This document shows, piece after piece, positions 1 through 7,581 of a stretch of 18,077 bases of DNA; within the stretch, counting starts at the first letter, position 1; each line of letters starts with the position of its first letter. The notes beneath the pieces were generated by a model. It made no database searches. It saw only the letters and a list, made by a program, of their open reading frames with translations, and was not told the DNA's origin. This stretch comes from Elusimicrobia bacterium RIFOXYB2_FULL_48_7. Its GTDB lineage: Bacteria > Elusimicrobiota > Endomicrobiia > CG1-02-37-114 > XYA2-FULL-39-19. The DNA lies in assembly GCA_001800495.1 (NCBI GenBank), contig MGVM01000007.1:1-18077 (forward strand), in the 5' to 3' direction. Position numbers and translations under genes: made by a program.

Positions 1-2
1 TT

Positions 3-74
3 GAAGGATTCCCCGTCACTACGATAGTCGGCGGAAAAGTAGTAATGGATAATGGTAAAATTATATCATACTGA
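3..74 (+). CDS. pyrC: Dihydroorotase, C-terminal end (partial)
   Basis: Only the last 23 codons are inside the window, reading EGFPVTTIVGGKVVMDNGKI and then ISY before a TGA. The TxxVxGGxVVxxxG pattern is the usual C-terminal strand of dihydroorotase and other cyclic amidohydrolases. The enzyme closes carbamoyl-aspartate to dihydroorotate, the substrate of the pyrK/pyrD products that follow. Its end overlaps the start of pyrK by 23 bp, so it is very probably in the same operon. The identification rests on a short tail plus context; another amidohydrolase is possible but less likely here. Confidence 0.7.
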   Translation, partial: EGFPVTTIVGGKVVMDNGKIISY

Positions 75-888
75 TGTCCGGATTCTTGAGAATAAAAACC
101 TCTCGCCAGATGTAAAACTCCTAGTTTTTTCCAATCCCAGGATTGCGAAAGAATCTTTTCCCGGAAAATTCATAAGCATCGACTGTTCCCCGCTGGTGTT
201 TTTACGCCGGCCTTTCTGTATTTCAGGCGTCAGTGGTGCGAAAATAGAGATTTTTTACAAAGTCATCGGCCTGGGAACGAGGGCGCTGTCCCGCAGGAAA
301 AAAGGCGAGTTCATTAATGTCCTGGGCCCTCTGGGAAGCGGTTTTCCTGAAGCTTTTGTCAAAAAGGACGCCAAATTCACGCCCCTGTTTGTAGCCGGCG
401 GCACCGGTATCGCGGCCTTGAGGTATCTGGCGCAGGAACTCCCCAAACCCGGCGTGCTTTTTTACGGCGCGAAAACGAAAAAAGAGATCCCGAACGGCGC
501 GCTTGAAATATTCAGGAAGAAAAAATGGCAGGTCGGCATATCAACTGACGACGGCACGCTGGGGACCAGGTGCACTTCATGCGATTTGTTTGATGATTAT
601 ATATCTAGGGGCACGCGGAGCACGCGTGATCATTCAGGTTCGGCCGCGGTTGTTTTTGCCTGCGGACCCAAGCCGATGTTGAAAGGCGTTATAAAAACAG
701 CCCACAAACACGGGCTTAAATGTTTTGTTTCGCTTGAAGAAAAAATGGCCTGCGGCCTGGGCGCCTGCCGCGGCTGTGTCACGAAAGTCAGGTCGCCGGA
801 TTTAAAACACTCCGGCCAAGAATACATTTACAAGACAATCTGCAAAGACGGCCCTGTATTTGATTCAAAGGAATTGATCCTGGAATAA
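52..888 (+). CDS. pyrK: Dihydroorotate dehydrogenase B, electron-transfer subunit
   Basis: PyrK carries electrons from the PyrD FMN to NAD+ through FAD and a 2Fe-2S cluster. The 278-residue product has the ferredoxin-reductase-like layout. An FAD-binding RRPFCIS motif lies at residues 53-58 and an AGGTGI nucleotide-binding loop at 115-120. CGPKPML lies near residue 204. The C-terminal iron-sulfur motif is C234-x4-C239-x2-C242 with a fourth Cys at 264. The length is slightly above the usual 250-265, and a polar loop around residues 186-197 may be an insertion. The start overlaps the pyrC end by 23 bp and the gene ends three bases before pyrD, which supports an obligate PyrK-PyrD complex and translational coupling. 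The family is clear from motifs and context. Confidence 0.95.
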   Translation: MVKLYHTDVRILENKNLSPDVKLLVFSNPRIAKESFPGKFISIDCSPLVFLRRPFCISGVSGAKIEIFYKVIGLGTRALSRRKKGEFINVLGPLGSGFPEAFVKKDAKFTPLFVAGGTGIAALRYLAQELPKPGVLFYGAKTKKEIPNGALEIFRKKKWQVGISTDDGTLGTRCTSCDLFDDYISRGTRSTRDHSGSAAVVFACGPKPMLKGVIKTAHKHGLKCFVSLEEKMACGLGACRGCVTKVRSPDLKHSGQEYIYKTICKDGPVFDSKELILE

Positions 889-891
889 ACC

Positions 892-1752
892 ATGGGAATT
901 GAAACCGATTTTCTCGGGCTGAAACTTAAAAACCCTGTTTTCGCGGCAAGCGGGATTATCGGCTATGGTGAGGAATACTCTGAGCTATTCGACATAAACC
1001 TGCTTGGCGGCATAATAACAAAGACCATAACCCTGCATCCCAGGAAGGGCAACCCTATGCCCCGCATTGCCGAAACTTCTTCAGGCATGATAAATAGTAT
1101 CGGGCTTGAAAATCCCGGGGTGGATAAATTCATTGAAGAAAAAACACCTTATATAAGCAAAAAAATCACGACGGCAGTTTTTGTGAGTATCGGCGGGGAA
1201 ACGCCGGAAGAATTCGTGCAGGTCATCGAAAAGCTCAACGCTATTAAATGTATTTCAGCGCTTGAACTCAACCTGTCGTGCCCCAATGTGGGACTAAGCA
1301 GGGGATTGGGGCTGATAAGCCAGAACCCCGTTGACTCTTTCAAGGCGGTAAGGAAAGCAAAGGAATTGTCCGTGTTCCCGGTAATGGCTAAATTGTCTCC
1401 TGCGGTCACGGACATAACCCAGATCGCCATCGCATGCGAGGAAGCCGGCGCAGGCGCGCTTTCGCTGATAAACACCGTGCCCGGCATGCATTATGATAAA
1501 TCGTTAAAAACCGCGATTACCGGCGGGCTTTCAGGCCCGGCGATAAAACCGGCCGCGCTCCGGGCGGTTCACAGCGTTTCGAAAAAAGTTAAAATACCGG
1601 TGATGGGCGCGGGCGGCATCTGCACCGCCAGGGACGCGCGGGAATTCTTTGATGCCGGCGCAACCGTAATAGCCGTGGGCAGCGGAATGTTCAGGAACCC
1701 GTCGCTACCGCTTGAAATAATAAAGGAGTTAAAGGGAGGTTCGCGTGGCTGA
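892..1752 (+). CDS. pyrD: Dihydroorotate dehydrogenase B, catalytic subunit
   Basis: This FMN enzyme oxidises dihydroorotate to orotate, the fourth step of UMP synthesis. The 286-residue TIM-barrel protein begins with the typical LGLKLKNPVFAASG strand. KTITLHPRKGNPMPR (44-58) holds the lysine near FMN, and NSIGLENPG starts at residue 68. LNLSCPN (126-132) has catalytic Cys130. Cys rather than Ser at this position marks class 1. GAGGIC and VGSGMF near the C-terminus bind the FMN phosphate. The adjacent pyrK makes this class 1B, which is NAD-linked. It is a little shorter than many homologues (about 300). It overlaps pyrF by 8 bp. Confidence 0.96.
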   Translation: MGIETDFLGLKLKNPVFAASGIIGYGEEYSELFDINLLGGIITKTITLHPRKGNPMPRIAETSSGMINSIGLENPGVDKFIEEKTPYISKKITTAVFVSIGGETPEEFVQVIEKLNAIKCISALELNLSCPNVGLSRGLGLISQNPVDSFKAVRKAKELSVFPVMAKLSPAVTDITQIAIACEEAGAGALSLINTVPGMHYDKSLKTAITGGLSGPAIKPAALRAVHSVSKKVKIPVMGAGGICTARDAREFFDAGATVIAVGSGMFRNPSLPLEIIKELKGGSRG

Positions 1753-2446
1753 ACTTGTCGTGGCGCTTGACGTAGATAAACAAAAAGCCCTGGAACTCGT
1801 TAAAACACTCCCTGCAGGAGTTTTCTTCAAGATTGGTCACAAGCTTTTTACCGAGTCGCCTGAAATAATGGCCGAAATCAATTCCCTCGGAAGGAAAGTT
1901 TTCCTTGACCTTAAATACCACGATATCCCCAGCGTGGTCGGCCTGGCTATACAAGCGGTATCAAAAAAATATAAACCTTTCGCGATAACCCTGCATACTT
2001 CCGGCGGCCCAAAGATGATGCAGGAGGCGTCGGAATCAAGGGATAGCTTGCCGGTATCAGAAAGGCCCCTTCTTTTCGGGGTGACTGTGCTGACAAGTAT
2101 CGCTCCTGCTGACCTTGCTGAATTATTCGGAGATAACATGTCATCCTCCGGTGTGGAGCCGGTTGTCCTGCGCCTGGCCCAGGCGGCAAAAAAACACGGT
2201 CTTAACGGGGTTGTTTGCTCAGGCAACGAGCTCCCGGTTGTAAAAAAGGCCTGCGGAATGAGTTTTTTGACCCTTGTGCCCGGTGTTCAGCTGGATACCG
2301 CTAATTTCCGCAAGGACCAGCAGAGAACAGCTTCAATAGAAGAAGCCGCGAAGCTTGGTGATTACCTTGTCGTAGGCAGGCAAATAACCGGTTCACCAAG
2401 CCCCGCGGAAGAAACGGAAAAAATATTAAAAATACTCGGGAAATAA
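1745..2446 (+). CDS. pyrF: Orotidine 5'-phosphate decarboxylase
   Basis: This enzyme decarboxylates OMP to UMP, the last step of the de novo pathway. The 233-residue product has the expected first strand LVVALDV with Asp8 region, FKIG (28-31), and the hallmark DxKxxD catalytic motif FLDLKYHDIP with Asp55, Lys57 and Asp60. LVPGVQLD and a late VVGRQITGS phosphate-binding loop are also present. The start is a GTG at 1745, chosen because GGGAGG lies five bases upstream. It overlaps pyrD by 8 bp. It belongs to the shorter pyrF subgroup found in most bacteria. Confidence 0.96.
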   Translation: MAELVVALDVDKQKALELVKTLPAGVFFKIGHKLFTESPEIMAEINSLGRKVFLDLKYHDIPSVVGLAIQAVSKKYKPFAITLHTSGGPKMMQEASESRDSLPVSERPLLFGVTVLTSIAPADLAELFGDNMSSSGVEPVVLRLAQAAKKHGLNGVVCSGNELPVVKKACGMSFLTLVPGVQLDTANFRKDQQRTASIEEAAKLGDYLVVGRQITGSPSPAEETEKILKILGK

Positions 2447-2456
2447 AAGAGGTAGT

Positions 2457-3050
2457 ATGAACAAATCCGAAATCCTGAAAATCTTCGAGGAGAAAAATGC
2501 CCTGCTTACGGGACATTTCCTGCTGTCCAGCGGGCTTCACAGCGACAGGTACGTGCAGTGCGCGCAAGTTTTGCAGTACCCGGACACCGCGGAAAAACTC
2601 TCAAGGGAATTAGCGTCTATCCTCAAATCCGCGCTTCGCGTTTCAAATTTCGAAGTAAGCGCGGTCGTTTCGCCGGCTATGGGCGGCGTGGTAATTGGGC
2701 AGGAAATGGGCAGGGCGCTCGGCGTCAGGGCAATCTTCACGGAACGCGAAAACGCCGTAATGACGTTCAGACGCGGGTTTAAGATCGATAAAGGCGAAAA
2801 AGTTGTTATAGTTGAGGACGTTATCACCACCGGCAAGTCCACAAAAGAAGTCGCGGAAGTCGTGAAAGCGCTCGGCGGGGAAGTTGTGGCGGCAGTGTCG
2901 CTGATAGACAGGTCGGGCGGCGCCGCGAACTTCGCTTTCCCGCAGGTAAGCCTGCTGAAACTGGAAATAAAAACATACCAGGCCGCGGATTGCCCCATGT
3001 GCAAAAGCGGTTCGGCAGCCGTGAAACCCGGAAGCCGCGGGTTAAAATAA
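2457..3050 (+). CDS. pyrE: Orotate phosphoribosyltransferase
   Basis: This enzyme joins orotate and PRPP to give OMP, the substrate of PyrF. The 197-residue product has a type I phosphoribosyltransferase fold with the PRPP loop VVIVEDVITTGKST at 116-129. SSGLHSDRYVQCAQV (24-38) and SPAMGGVVIGQE (72-83) are also present. The C-terminal TYQAADCPMC segment is typical of the longer, non-enterobacterial PyrE type. A short ribosome-binding site (GAGG) precedes the ATG. It follows pyrF after 10 bp and precedes larA by 22 bp, so it is part of the same operon. Confidence 0.95.
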   Translation: MNKSEILKIFEEKNALLTGHFLLSSGLHSDRYVQCAQVLQYPDTAEKLSRELASILKSALRVSNFEVSAVVSPAMGGVVIGQEMGRALGVRAIFTERENAVMTFRRGFKIDKGEKVVIVEDVITTGKSTKEVAEVVKALGGEVVAAVSLIDRSGGAANFAFPQVSLLKLEIKTYQAADCPMCKSGSAAVKPGSRGLK

Positions 3051-3072
3051 GCAAATTTACGCAAACTAAAAA

Positions 3073-4428
3073 ATGACAGATTTTAAATTCAAATACGGAC
3101 AATCAGAAATTGAATTTTCCCTTGACGATAAAAACGTCCTGGGCGTGCTTGAGCTGGCAGAAACCTGCGAAAAGGTTCCTGACGTTAAACAGGCGATCAT
3201 TGATTCACTCAGGAACCCCATCGGTTCAAAGCCGCTCTCTTATCTTATCCGTGAAAGAAACGCAAAAAAAATAGCGGTTATACTTGAAGACATCACCCGC
3301 CCAAACCCTGATTACCCGGAAATACTTTCAGCCCTGGTATCCGAGTTGAAAGACGCAGGGATTAAACCTTCACCTGCGTCCAAAAAAGACGGTCAGCAGG
3401 AACAGGGAGCGGTTTTTCTTCGCCCCGGGGTTCCTGAACAGTGGGAATGCGTAAAATTCATCGTGGCTTACGGCACCCACCGGAAGCAGACGGACGAGGA
3501 GACGGAGAAACTTTACGGGGCCGAAATCGCTGAATTCGGCGAGATAATCCACCATGACTGCGACAACAAGAAAAAGCTTGCCAGCGCCGGCACTTTTTCC
3601 TCAGGCGACGACCTGATGATAAACAAATATGCGGCCGAGGCCGATTTTATAATTACCACAGGCAATATAGAGCCGCATACCTTCGCCGGCTACGGCGGCG
3701 GAAGGAAAGCTATCCTTCCCGGGGTTTCATCTAGGAAGACCATCACCCAGAACCATTCGAAAGTTGTTAACCCTAATACTGCAATGGGCGTGCTTGATAA
3801 TAACCCAATCCACCTGAACATGATCGAGGCGGCAAAAATAGTGGCCAGGACAAGAGGTTTTTTTATCCTTAACATCATTAGAAACAGGAAAAAAGAGCTG
3901 GCAAAGGTTTTTTCGGGCAACGTGGAGGAAGCTTTCTACGAGGGAGTGGGGTTTTCTGAAAAAATGCACCTGGTCGAAGTGGATCAGCCGGCTGACGTGG
4001 TGATAGTGTCAAGCGGGGGCGCGCCCAAGGATTTCAACCTTTACCAGGCGCAGAAGGCCGTTAGCGCTTCAAGCTACATAACACGCAGGAACGGGACCAT
4101 AATCCTCTTGGCCCAGTGCCGCGATGGCGTGGGCCAGACCGTATTCGAGAACTGGATGAGCGTTTATGGTGTGAACGAGATTCTTTGCAAGCAGGAATGT
4201 GAAATAGAGGTGGAAGGCCACAGGGCTTACCTGACAGCAAAAATTCTCAAGGACATAGAAATAATAGTGATCAGCTCCATAAAACAGGAAACAATAGAAA
4301 AAATGAAATACACCTGGAAGGAAAATATAGCGGAAGCCCTTGAATATGTTGCGAAAAAACACGGCGGCGATTTCAAGGCGTATGTAATACCAAACGGTTC
4401 TTCGATACTTCCCCGTATAAAAAAATGA
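3073..4428 (+). CDS. larA: LarA-family nickel-pincer 2-hydroxyacid racemase (lactate racemase type)
   Basis: LarA enzymes racemise lactate or other 2-hydroxyacids using a covalently attached nickel-pincer nucleotide. The 451-residue product keeps the full active site. DITRP (73-77) is the N-terminal motif and YGTHR gives His136. PHTFAGYGGGRKAILPG gives His202 and Lys212, and TITQNH gives His228. These sit exactly 28 positions after His108, His174, Lys184 and His200 of the Lactobacillus enzyme. The shift comes from a polar insertion around residues 100-126 (PASKKDGQQEQG...). LarB, LarC and LarE, needed to make the cofactor, are not in the window. The gene shares an ATGA overlap with the FAD oxidase downstream, which suggests a shared hydroxyacid substrate. 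Substrate identity is inferred; malate or longer hydroxyacids are alternatives. Confidence 0.88.
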   Translation: MTDFKFKYGQSEIEFSLDDKNVLGVLELAETCEKVPDVKQAIIDSLRNPIGSKPLSYLIRERNAKKIAVILEDITRPNPDYPEILSALVSELKDAGIKPSPASKKDGQQEQGAVFLRPGVPEQWECVKFIVAYGTHRKQTDEETEKLYGAEIAEFGEIIHHDCDNKKKLASAGTFSSGDDLMINKYAAEADFIITTGNIEPHTFAGYGGGRKAILPGVSSRKTITQNHSKVVNPNTAMGVLDNNPIHLNMIEAAKIVARTRGFFILNIIRNRKKELAKVFSGNVEEAFYEGVGFSEKMHLVEVDQPADVVIVSSGGAPKDFNLYQAQKAVSASSYITRRNGTIILLAQCRDGVGQTVFENWMSVYGVNEILCKQECEIEVEGHRAYLTAKILKDIEIIVISSIKQETIEKMKYTWKENIAEALEYVAKKHGGDFKAYVIPNGSSILPRIKK

Positions 4429-5852
4429 CCTCTGCCCCTTACACTAAAATCAGCGAAAGCACCCGATCTAAAATCATCAATATCACCGGCGCCAAAAATG
4501 TGATAACCGACAAGGCCGGCATGGAAGATTTTACCCACGACGAATATTCTCTTGATAAATTCAAAAGTTACCCGGAACTTGTCACAAAACCCGGGTCAGC
4601 AGCGCAGGTTTCAGAACTTTTGAAGCTTGCCAACAGCGAAAAATTTCCCGTTTATCCCAGGGGCGGCGGGACAGGCCTTTGCGGCGGCTGCGTGCCGACC
4701 TCCGGCGGCCTGGTGGTAATGTTCGAAAACATGAACCGTGTCCTGGAAGTGGATACTCAAAACATAATGGCCGTGGCAGAGCCGGGCGTGAGTCTGGCGC
4801 AGTTCTACAAGGAAGTCGAAAAGCACGGCCTGCACTTTCCTCCTCACCCCGGTGATGAAAACGCGACTATAGGCGGCGTGATATCAACAAACGCGGGCGG
4901 CTCCGGCGCGGTAAAATATGGTGTGGTCAGGAATTACGTGAAAGGGCTGGAGGTAGTGCTTCCCACCGGCGAAATAATACATACCGGCGGCAAAATAATG
5001 AAGAACAGCACGGGGTATAGCCTGCTGAACCTGTTTATTGGAGCCGAGGGCACCCTTGGCATCGTTACAAAAGCGATCATCAATCTGCTCTCGCCAGCGC
5101 AGTATTCCATGACACTGGTGGTGCCGTTTGCCGAACTCTCCGGCGCAATTAGTACGGTTCCTGAAATAATCCGGGCGAAAATCAACCCGATGACGGTGGA
5201 GTTCATTGAAAAAGACATAATCCCGCTGGCCGAGAAGCATCTTGACAGGAAATGGCCCCAGAGCCTCGGCAAGGCTGACCTGATGATCACCGTAGACGGC
5301 GACAGCGAAGACGAACTGCTTAAGGTATGTGCCAGGATATCCGACATTTGCATACAAAACGGCGCACTGGAAATATTCGTGGCGGACACGAAAGAAAAAC
5401 AGAAAAACATACTGTTCATTCGAAGCAATCTTTATGAGGTTATCAAGAAATACATGCTGGAAGACCTGGATATAGTGGTTCCCCGGGCAAATATCGCCGA
5501 ATTGGTGGCGAAAGTGCGCGAACTTGAGAAAAAATACGGCATGTGGATGCCCACCTACGGCCATGCAGCCGACGGCAATGTGCACGTCCATATATTGAAG
5601 GCGGTAACCAGGAACGGGGAGTGGGTGGAATTGCCGGAAAAAGACTGGAAAACAAATTATGAAAAGGCTACGGAAGACCTCTACAGCCACGCGCTTAAAA
5701 TGGGCGGCCAGCTCTCCGGAGAGCACGGCATCGGCATCCTGAAGAAAAAGTTCATAGGTTCTTTCCTTGACGCAAAACAGCTTGAGCTAATGAAGCGGGT
5801 CAAGGCGGTTTTCGACCCCAACAACATTCTCAATCCCGGCAAAATTATCTAA
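4425..5852 (+). CDS. FAD-linked 2-hydroxyacid oxidase (GlcD / D-lactate dehydrogenase type)
   Basis: This enzyme oxidises a D-2-hydroxyacid (glycolate, D-lactate or similar) to the 2-oxoacid. The 475-residue product has an N-terminal FAD_binding_4 (PCMH) domain with PRGGGTGLCGG (78-88), HPGDENATIGG (141-151) and GAEGTLGIVT (206-215). The C-terminal FAD-oxidase_C domain has YGHAADGNVHVHI (378-390) and SGEHGIG (431-437), which supply metal and substrate ligands. It closes with the typical FDPNNILNPGKI. It begins within the larA stop codon (ATGA). No GlcE, GlcF or LutABC partner is visible, so the electron acceptor is unknown. With LarA it forms a plausible route from either lactate isomer to pyruvate. 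Confidence 0.9.
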   Translation: MTSAPYTKISESTRSKIINITGAKNVITDKAGMEDFTHDEYSLDKFKSYPELVTKPGSAAQVSELLKLANSEKFPVYPRGGGTGLCGGCVPTSGGLVVMFENMNRVLEVDTQNIMAVAEPGVSLAQFYKEVEKHGLHFPPHPGDENATIGGVISTNAGGSGAVKYGVVRNYVKGLEVVLPTGEIIHTGGKIMKNSTGYSLLNLFIGAEGTLGIVTKAIINLLSPAQYSMTLVVPFAELSGAISTVPEIIRAKINPMTVEFIEKDIIPLAEKHLDRKWPQSLGKADLMITVDGDSEDELLKVCARISDICIQNGALEIFVADTKEKQKNILFIRSNLYEVIKKYMLEDLDIVVPRANIAELVAKVRELEKKYGMWMPTYGHAADGNVHVHILKAVTRNGEWVELPEKDWKTNYEKATEDLYSHALKMGGQLSGEHGIGILKKKFIGSFLDAKQLELMKRVKAVFDPNNILNPGKII

Positions 5853-5887
5853 TTGATTTTGATATTTTATTCTGCTAAAATACCGCC

Positions 5888-5986
5888 GTCAACAGATTCG
5901 GGTTGAGCCATGGTGGCGAAATCCAAACTGTCAACAAGTTCGGGCCAAGCCAAGGTGGCTTGGTCCCAATCGTCAACAGATTGGGG
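5888..5986. repeat. Two 42-bp tandem hairpin repeats plus a partial third copy
   Basis: Copies start at 5888, 5930 and 5972, each opening with GTCAACA and an AG-rich dinucleotide before TTCGGG or TTGGGG. Each full copy can fold. Copy 2 pairs GGGCCAAGCC with GGCTTGGTCC around a 5-base loop (10 pairs, one G-T). Copy 1 pairs GGGTTGAGCC with GGCGAAATCC (8 pairs, two mismatches). The third copy breaks off as it enters the tRNA sequence. No T-run follows, so they are not standard terminators. Confidence 0.7.
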
Positions 5987-6025
5987 CGATTAGCTCAGCT
6001 GGATAGAGCGCCTCCCTTACAAGGG
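5984..6025 (+). pseudogene. tRNA-Val(TAC), 5' half only
   Basis: The sequence GGGCGATTAGCTCAGCTGG and what follows matches a bacterial tRNA-Val through the acceptor 5' strand (5984-5990), the D-arm (GCTC/GAGC, 5993-6009), the 5' anticodon stem CCTCC (6011-6015) and the loop CTTACAA with anticodon TAC (6018-6020). After the first GG of the 3' anticodon stem the match ends (GGGCT instead of GGAGG). There is no T-arm, acceptor 3' strand or CCA. It cannot make a functional tRNA as it stands. The break at the anticodon stem is consistent with a recombination site whose other half lies elsewhere; this is inference. Confidence 0.8.
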
Positions 6026-6031
6026 CTTTAA

Positions 6032-6263
6032 GAAACCTCAAAATTTACGACGAAAAGAGTGTTTTACCCACGACAAAAAACAATTTAAGTATCTCATCTG
6101 ATTTCACAGAAAACCACAGTTTATAGCCCTCCCATAGACGCTCCCATAGACACTTTTTATGACATCTCCAGACAGGGCAAAGAATATACAGTCAGTATCT
6201 TGACCAATCTTGAAGAATCTTAACGATTTCGTGCTTCATATGGGAAGTTTTCGGGAAGTTTTC
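6032..6263. repeat. Cluster of short direct repeats beside the tRNA break
   Basis: Three kinds of short repeat are visible. ACGACGAAAA and ACGACAAAAA lie about 25 bp apart near 6050-6080. CTCCCATAGAC occurs twice in tandem (6129-6139 and 6141-6151). GGGAAGTTTTC occurs twice in perfect tandem (6242-6252 and 6253-6263). Such repeats next to a tRNA break resemble the arm-type sites of tyrosine-recombinase attachment regions. No integrase gene is adjacent, so the role is inferred. Confidence 0.5.
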
Positions 6264-6281
6264 AACTTGTTGTTTTTGGTT

Positions 6282-7217
6282 TTATATTGCCAAACCTTTG
6301 GTATCGATAACTTTAAATACTTCTGAACGAATTTCTGCTGCTTCGTTAAGTAAATGATGGTTACCGCTTTTAAAGTACATTATTTCTGAGTTCGGGAATT
6401 TGTTCTTAATCAATTTCATGTTATATTTCCAGTCAACAACCGTGTCATTCATACCCTGGAGAACTAACATCTTCTTTTCGTTAGGATTATATCTGTAGAT
6501 AGATTTGTTCCAGTCAGTAAGAGCCTTAAGCCAACCTAACGGTACACTCCATTGCTGAAGCGGATCGAGCCTGTTAAACCTTACAAACTCTTTATCCGAA
6601 GACGAAATTCTAAATACACGAGGAACCCTTTTAGCAAATCCTGACAGGAATGGATAGCTGTATACCGAAACATTCCATAGGTATGAATGTACTAACGGCG
6701 CGATTAGAACAACTTTTTCGATTTCTGCGCTGTCCCTTGAAAGCATATAATCTATGGTTACAGCTCCGCCTGTGCTGTGTCCTATGATGTTTATAGGTAT
6801 GTTAAAGTTCTTTTTAAGTATACCAATAAATTCCTCCATGATATTTGTATATGTTGGAAAAGAATCTATACCGGACGGTTCTCCGGAAGAAACTCCATGT
6901 CCCGGCATGTCGTATGCCGCGACAAGATAGCCCTTAGAAAGCAAATGTTTTATTGTGCTGCTCAATAAACCCGTGTGGTCTAAATACCCATGCATAAGAA
7001 GTACAGCTGAATTATAGGTGCTGGGCAGGAAGATATGAGCTGCAAGCGAATAGTCCCGAAACTTAAACGTACCAAACACGTGCTCAACGTTATCATATTG
7101 AAACCCGTAATAACTAAAGTATTCAATTATTAACTGCGAATAAACCGTTTTTGAGCAAATATTTAATGGGTTAATATCCTTTGTTACTTTTTCAAATATG
7201 TTTTTATTTTGATTCAT
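6282..7217 (-). CDS. Alpha/beta hydrolase, monoacylglycerol-lipase-like
   Basis: The 311-residue product is probably a serine esterase or lipase acting on an acyl ester. The oxyanion strand reads LLMHGYLDHTG (73-83), and DMPGHGVSSG (103-112) is typical of the lysophospholipase/monoglyceride-lipase group (Hydrolase_4). The nucleophile elbow GHSTGG places Ser148. The acid is likely Asp258 in QGMNDTVVD and the base His287 or His288 in SGNHHLL. There is no signal peptide, so it is probably cytoplasmic or membrane-peripheral. No strong ribosome-binding site is seen. It is the last gene of the - strand cluster, 28 bp after the small membrane protein, so membership in the operon is likely but not certain. 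The lipid context favours a glycerolipid substrate; this is inferred. Confidence 0.85.
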   Translation of the reverse strand: MNQNKNIFEKVTKDINPLNICSKTVYSQLIIEYFSYYGFQYDNVEHVFGTFKFRDYSLAAHIFLPSTYNSAVLLMHGYLDHTGLLSSTIKHLLSKGYLVAAYDMPGHGVSSGEPSGIDSFPTYTNIMEEFIGILKKNFNIPINIIGHSTGGAVTIDYMLSRDSAEIEKVVLIAPLVHSYLWNVSVYSYPFLSGFAKRVPRVFRISSSDKEFVRFNRLDPLQQWSVPLGWLKALTDWNKSIYRYNPNEKKMLVLQGMNDTVVDWKYNMKLIKNKFPNSEIMYFKSGNHHLLNEAAEIRSEVFKVIDTKGLAI

Positions 7218-7245
7218 TGGAATTTGACTTTACTATTCCCGAAGT

Positions 7246-7566
7246 CTATCTTCTCAAAAAAGGACTCAACAGAGGTCCAATAAGACAAGAACCAAAGAGA
7301 AGGAGTACAACAATGAATGGAAGCGCTAATGCCGCCATTACGCCGGTTTTTACATACTTCTTCATTTCAATATAACCGTGATTAACAATTGTCACAATTA
7401 TTGTTAATATCATGAGAAACGAAAACCAAATAATTGATATAAGGCTGTTAGAAATTAGTACAACGTATGAAATACCTGCTATTACAACAACAGAAAAGAA
7501 CCCTACACAAAAATCAAAAAACCGACTGCCTGTTAATGTTTCTTTTTCAGTCTTGTGTTCTTCCAT
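7246..7566 (-). CDS. Small three-helix membrane protein, paralogue B
   Basis: I do not recognise a family. The 106-residue product has a short charged N-terminus (MEEHKTEKE) and hydrophobic segments at about 17-38, 41-61 and 75-100, with a conserved-looking GSC at 92-94 inside the third. It is clearly related to its upstream neighbour: both share the MEEHK start, a DFC(V/I)G(F/L)FS motif at the start of the first helix, a KKYV..G link and GSC in the last helix. The ribosome-binding site AGGAGG sits well before the ATG. It is likely a membrane subunit serving the same cluster. Confidence 0.75.
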   Translation of the reverse strand: MEEHKTEKETLTGSRFFDFCVGFFSVVVIAGISYVVLISNSLISIIWFSFLMILTIIVTIVNHGYIEMKKYVKTGVMAALALPFIVVLLLFGSCLIGPLLSPFLRR

Positions 7567-7581
7567 AAATTTCCTCCTGAC

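Larger units (their letters stand above)
5853..6281. other. Gene-free junction between the metabolic operon and the AT-rich region
   Basis: No coding sequence is supported in these 429 bases. From left to right the stretch holds an AT-only hairpin (TATTTTA, six bases, TAAAATA; 5863-5882) just after the oxidase stop. It has no GC-rich stem, so it is a weak terminator candidate. Next come two 42-bp tandem hairpin repeats and the 5' half of a tRNA-Val gene. The final 250 bases contain several short direct repeats. Both flanking genes point into the region (glcD-like on +, hydrolase on -). Confidence 0.7.

Noticed and set aside
4884..5726. A 280-codon - strand open frame antisense to the hydroxyacid oxidase
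   Set aside because: It is the longest shadow frame in the window but is rich in His, Cys and Phe with no domain, and lies wholly inside a gene with clear FAD-enzyme motifs.
5930..5971. A rho-independent terminator after the oxidase gene
   Set aside because: The stem is good but no T-run follows in either direction, and the same unit is repeated in tandem.
5888..5986. A CRISPR-like array
   Set aside because: Only two full copies exist, they are directly adjacent without spacers, and the repeats are not identical.
6100..6200. A remnant of an integrase gene on the - strand
   Set aside because: Short open stretches (for example SMGASMGGL before a stop) come from the 12-bp tandem repeat and have no recombinase motifs, so I could not support a coding remnant.
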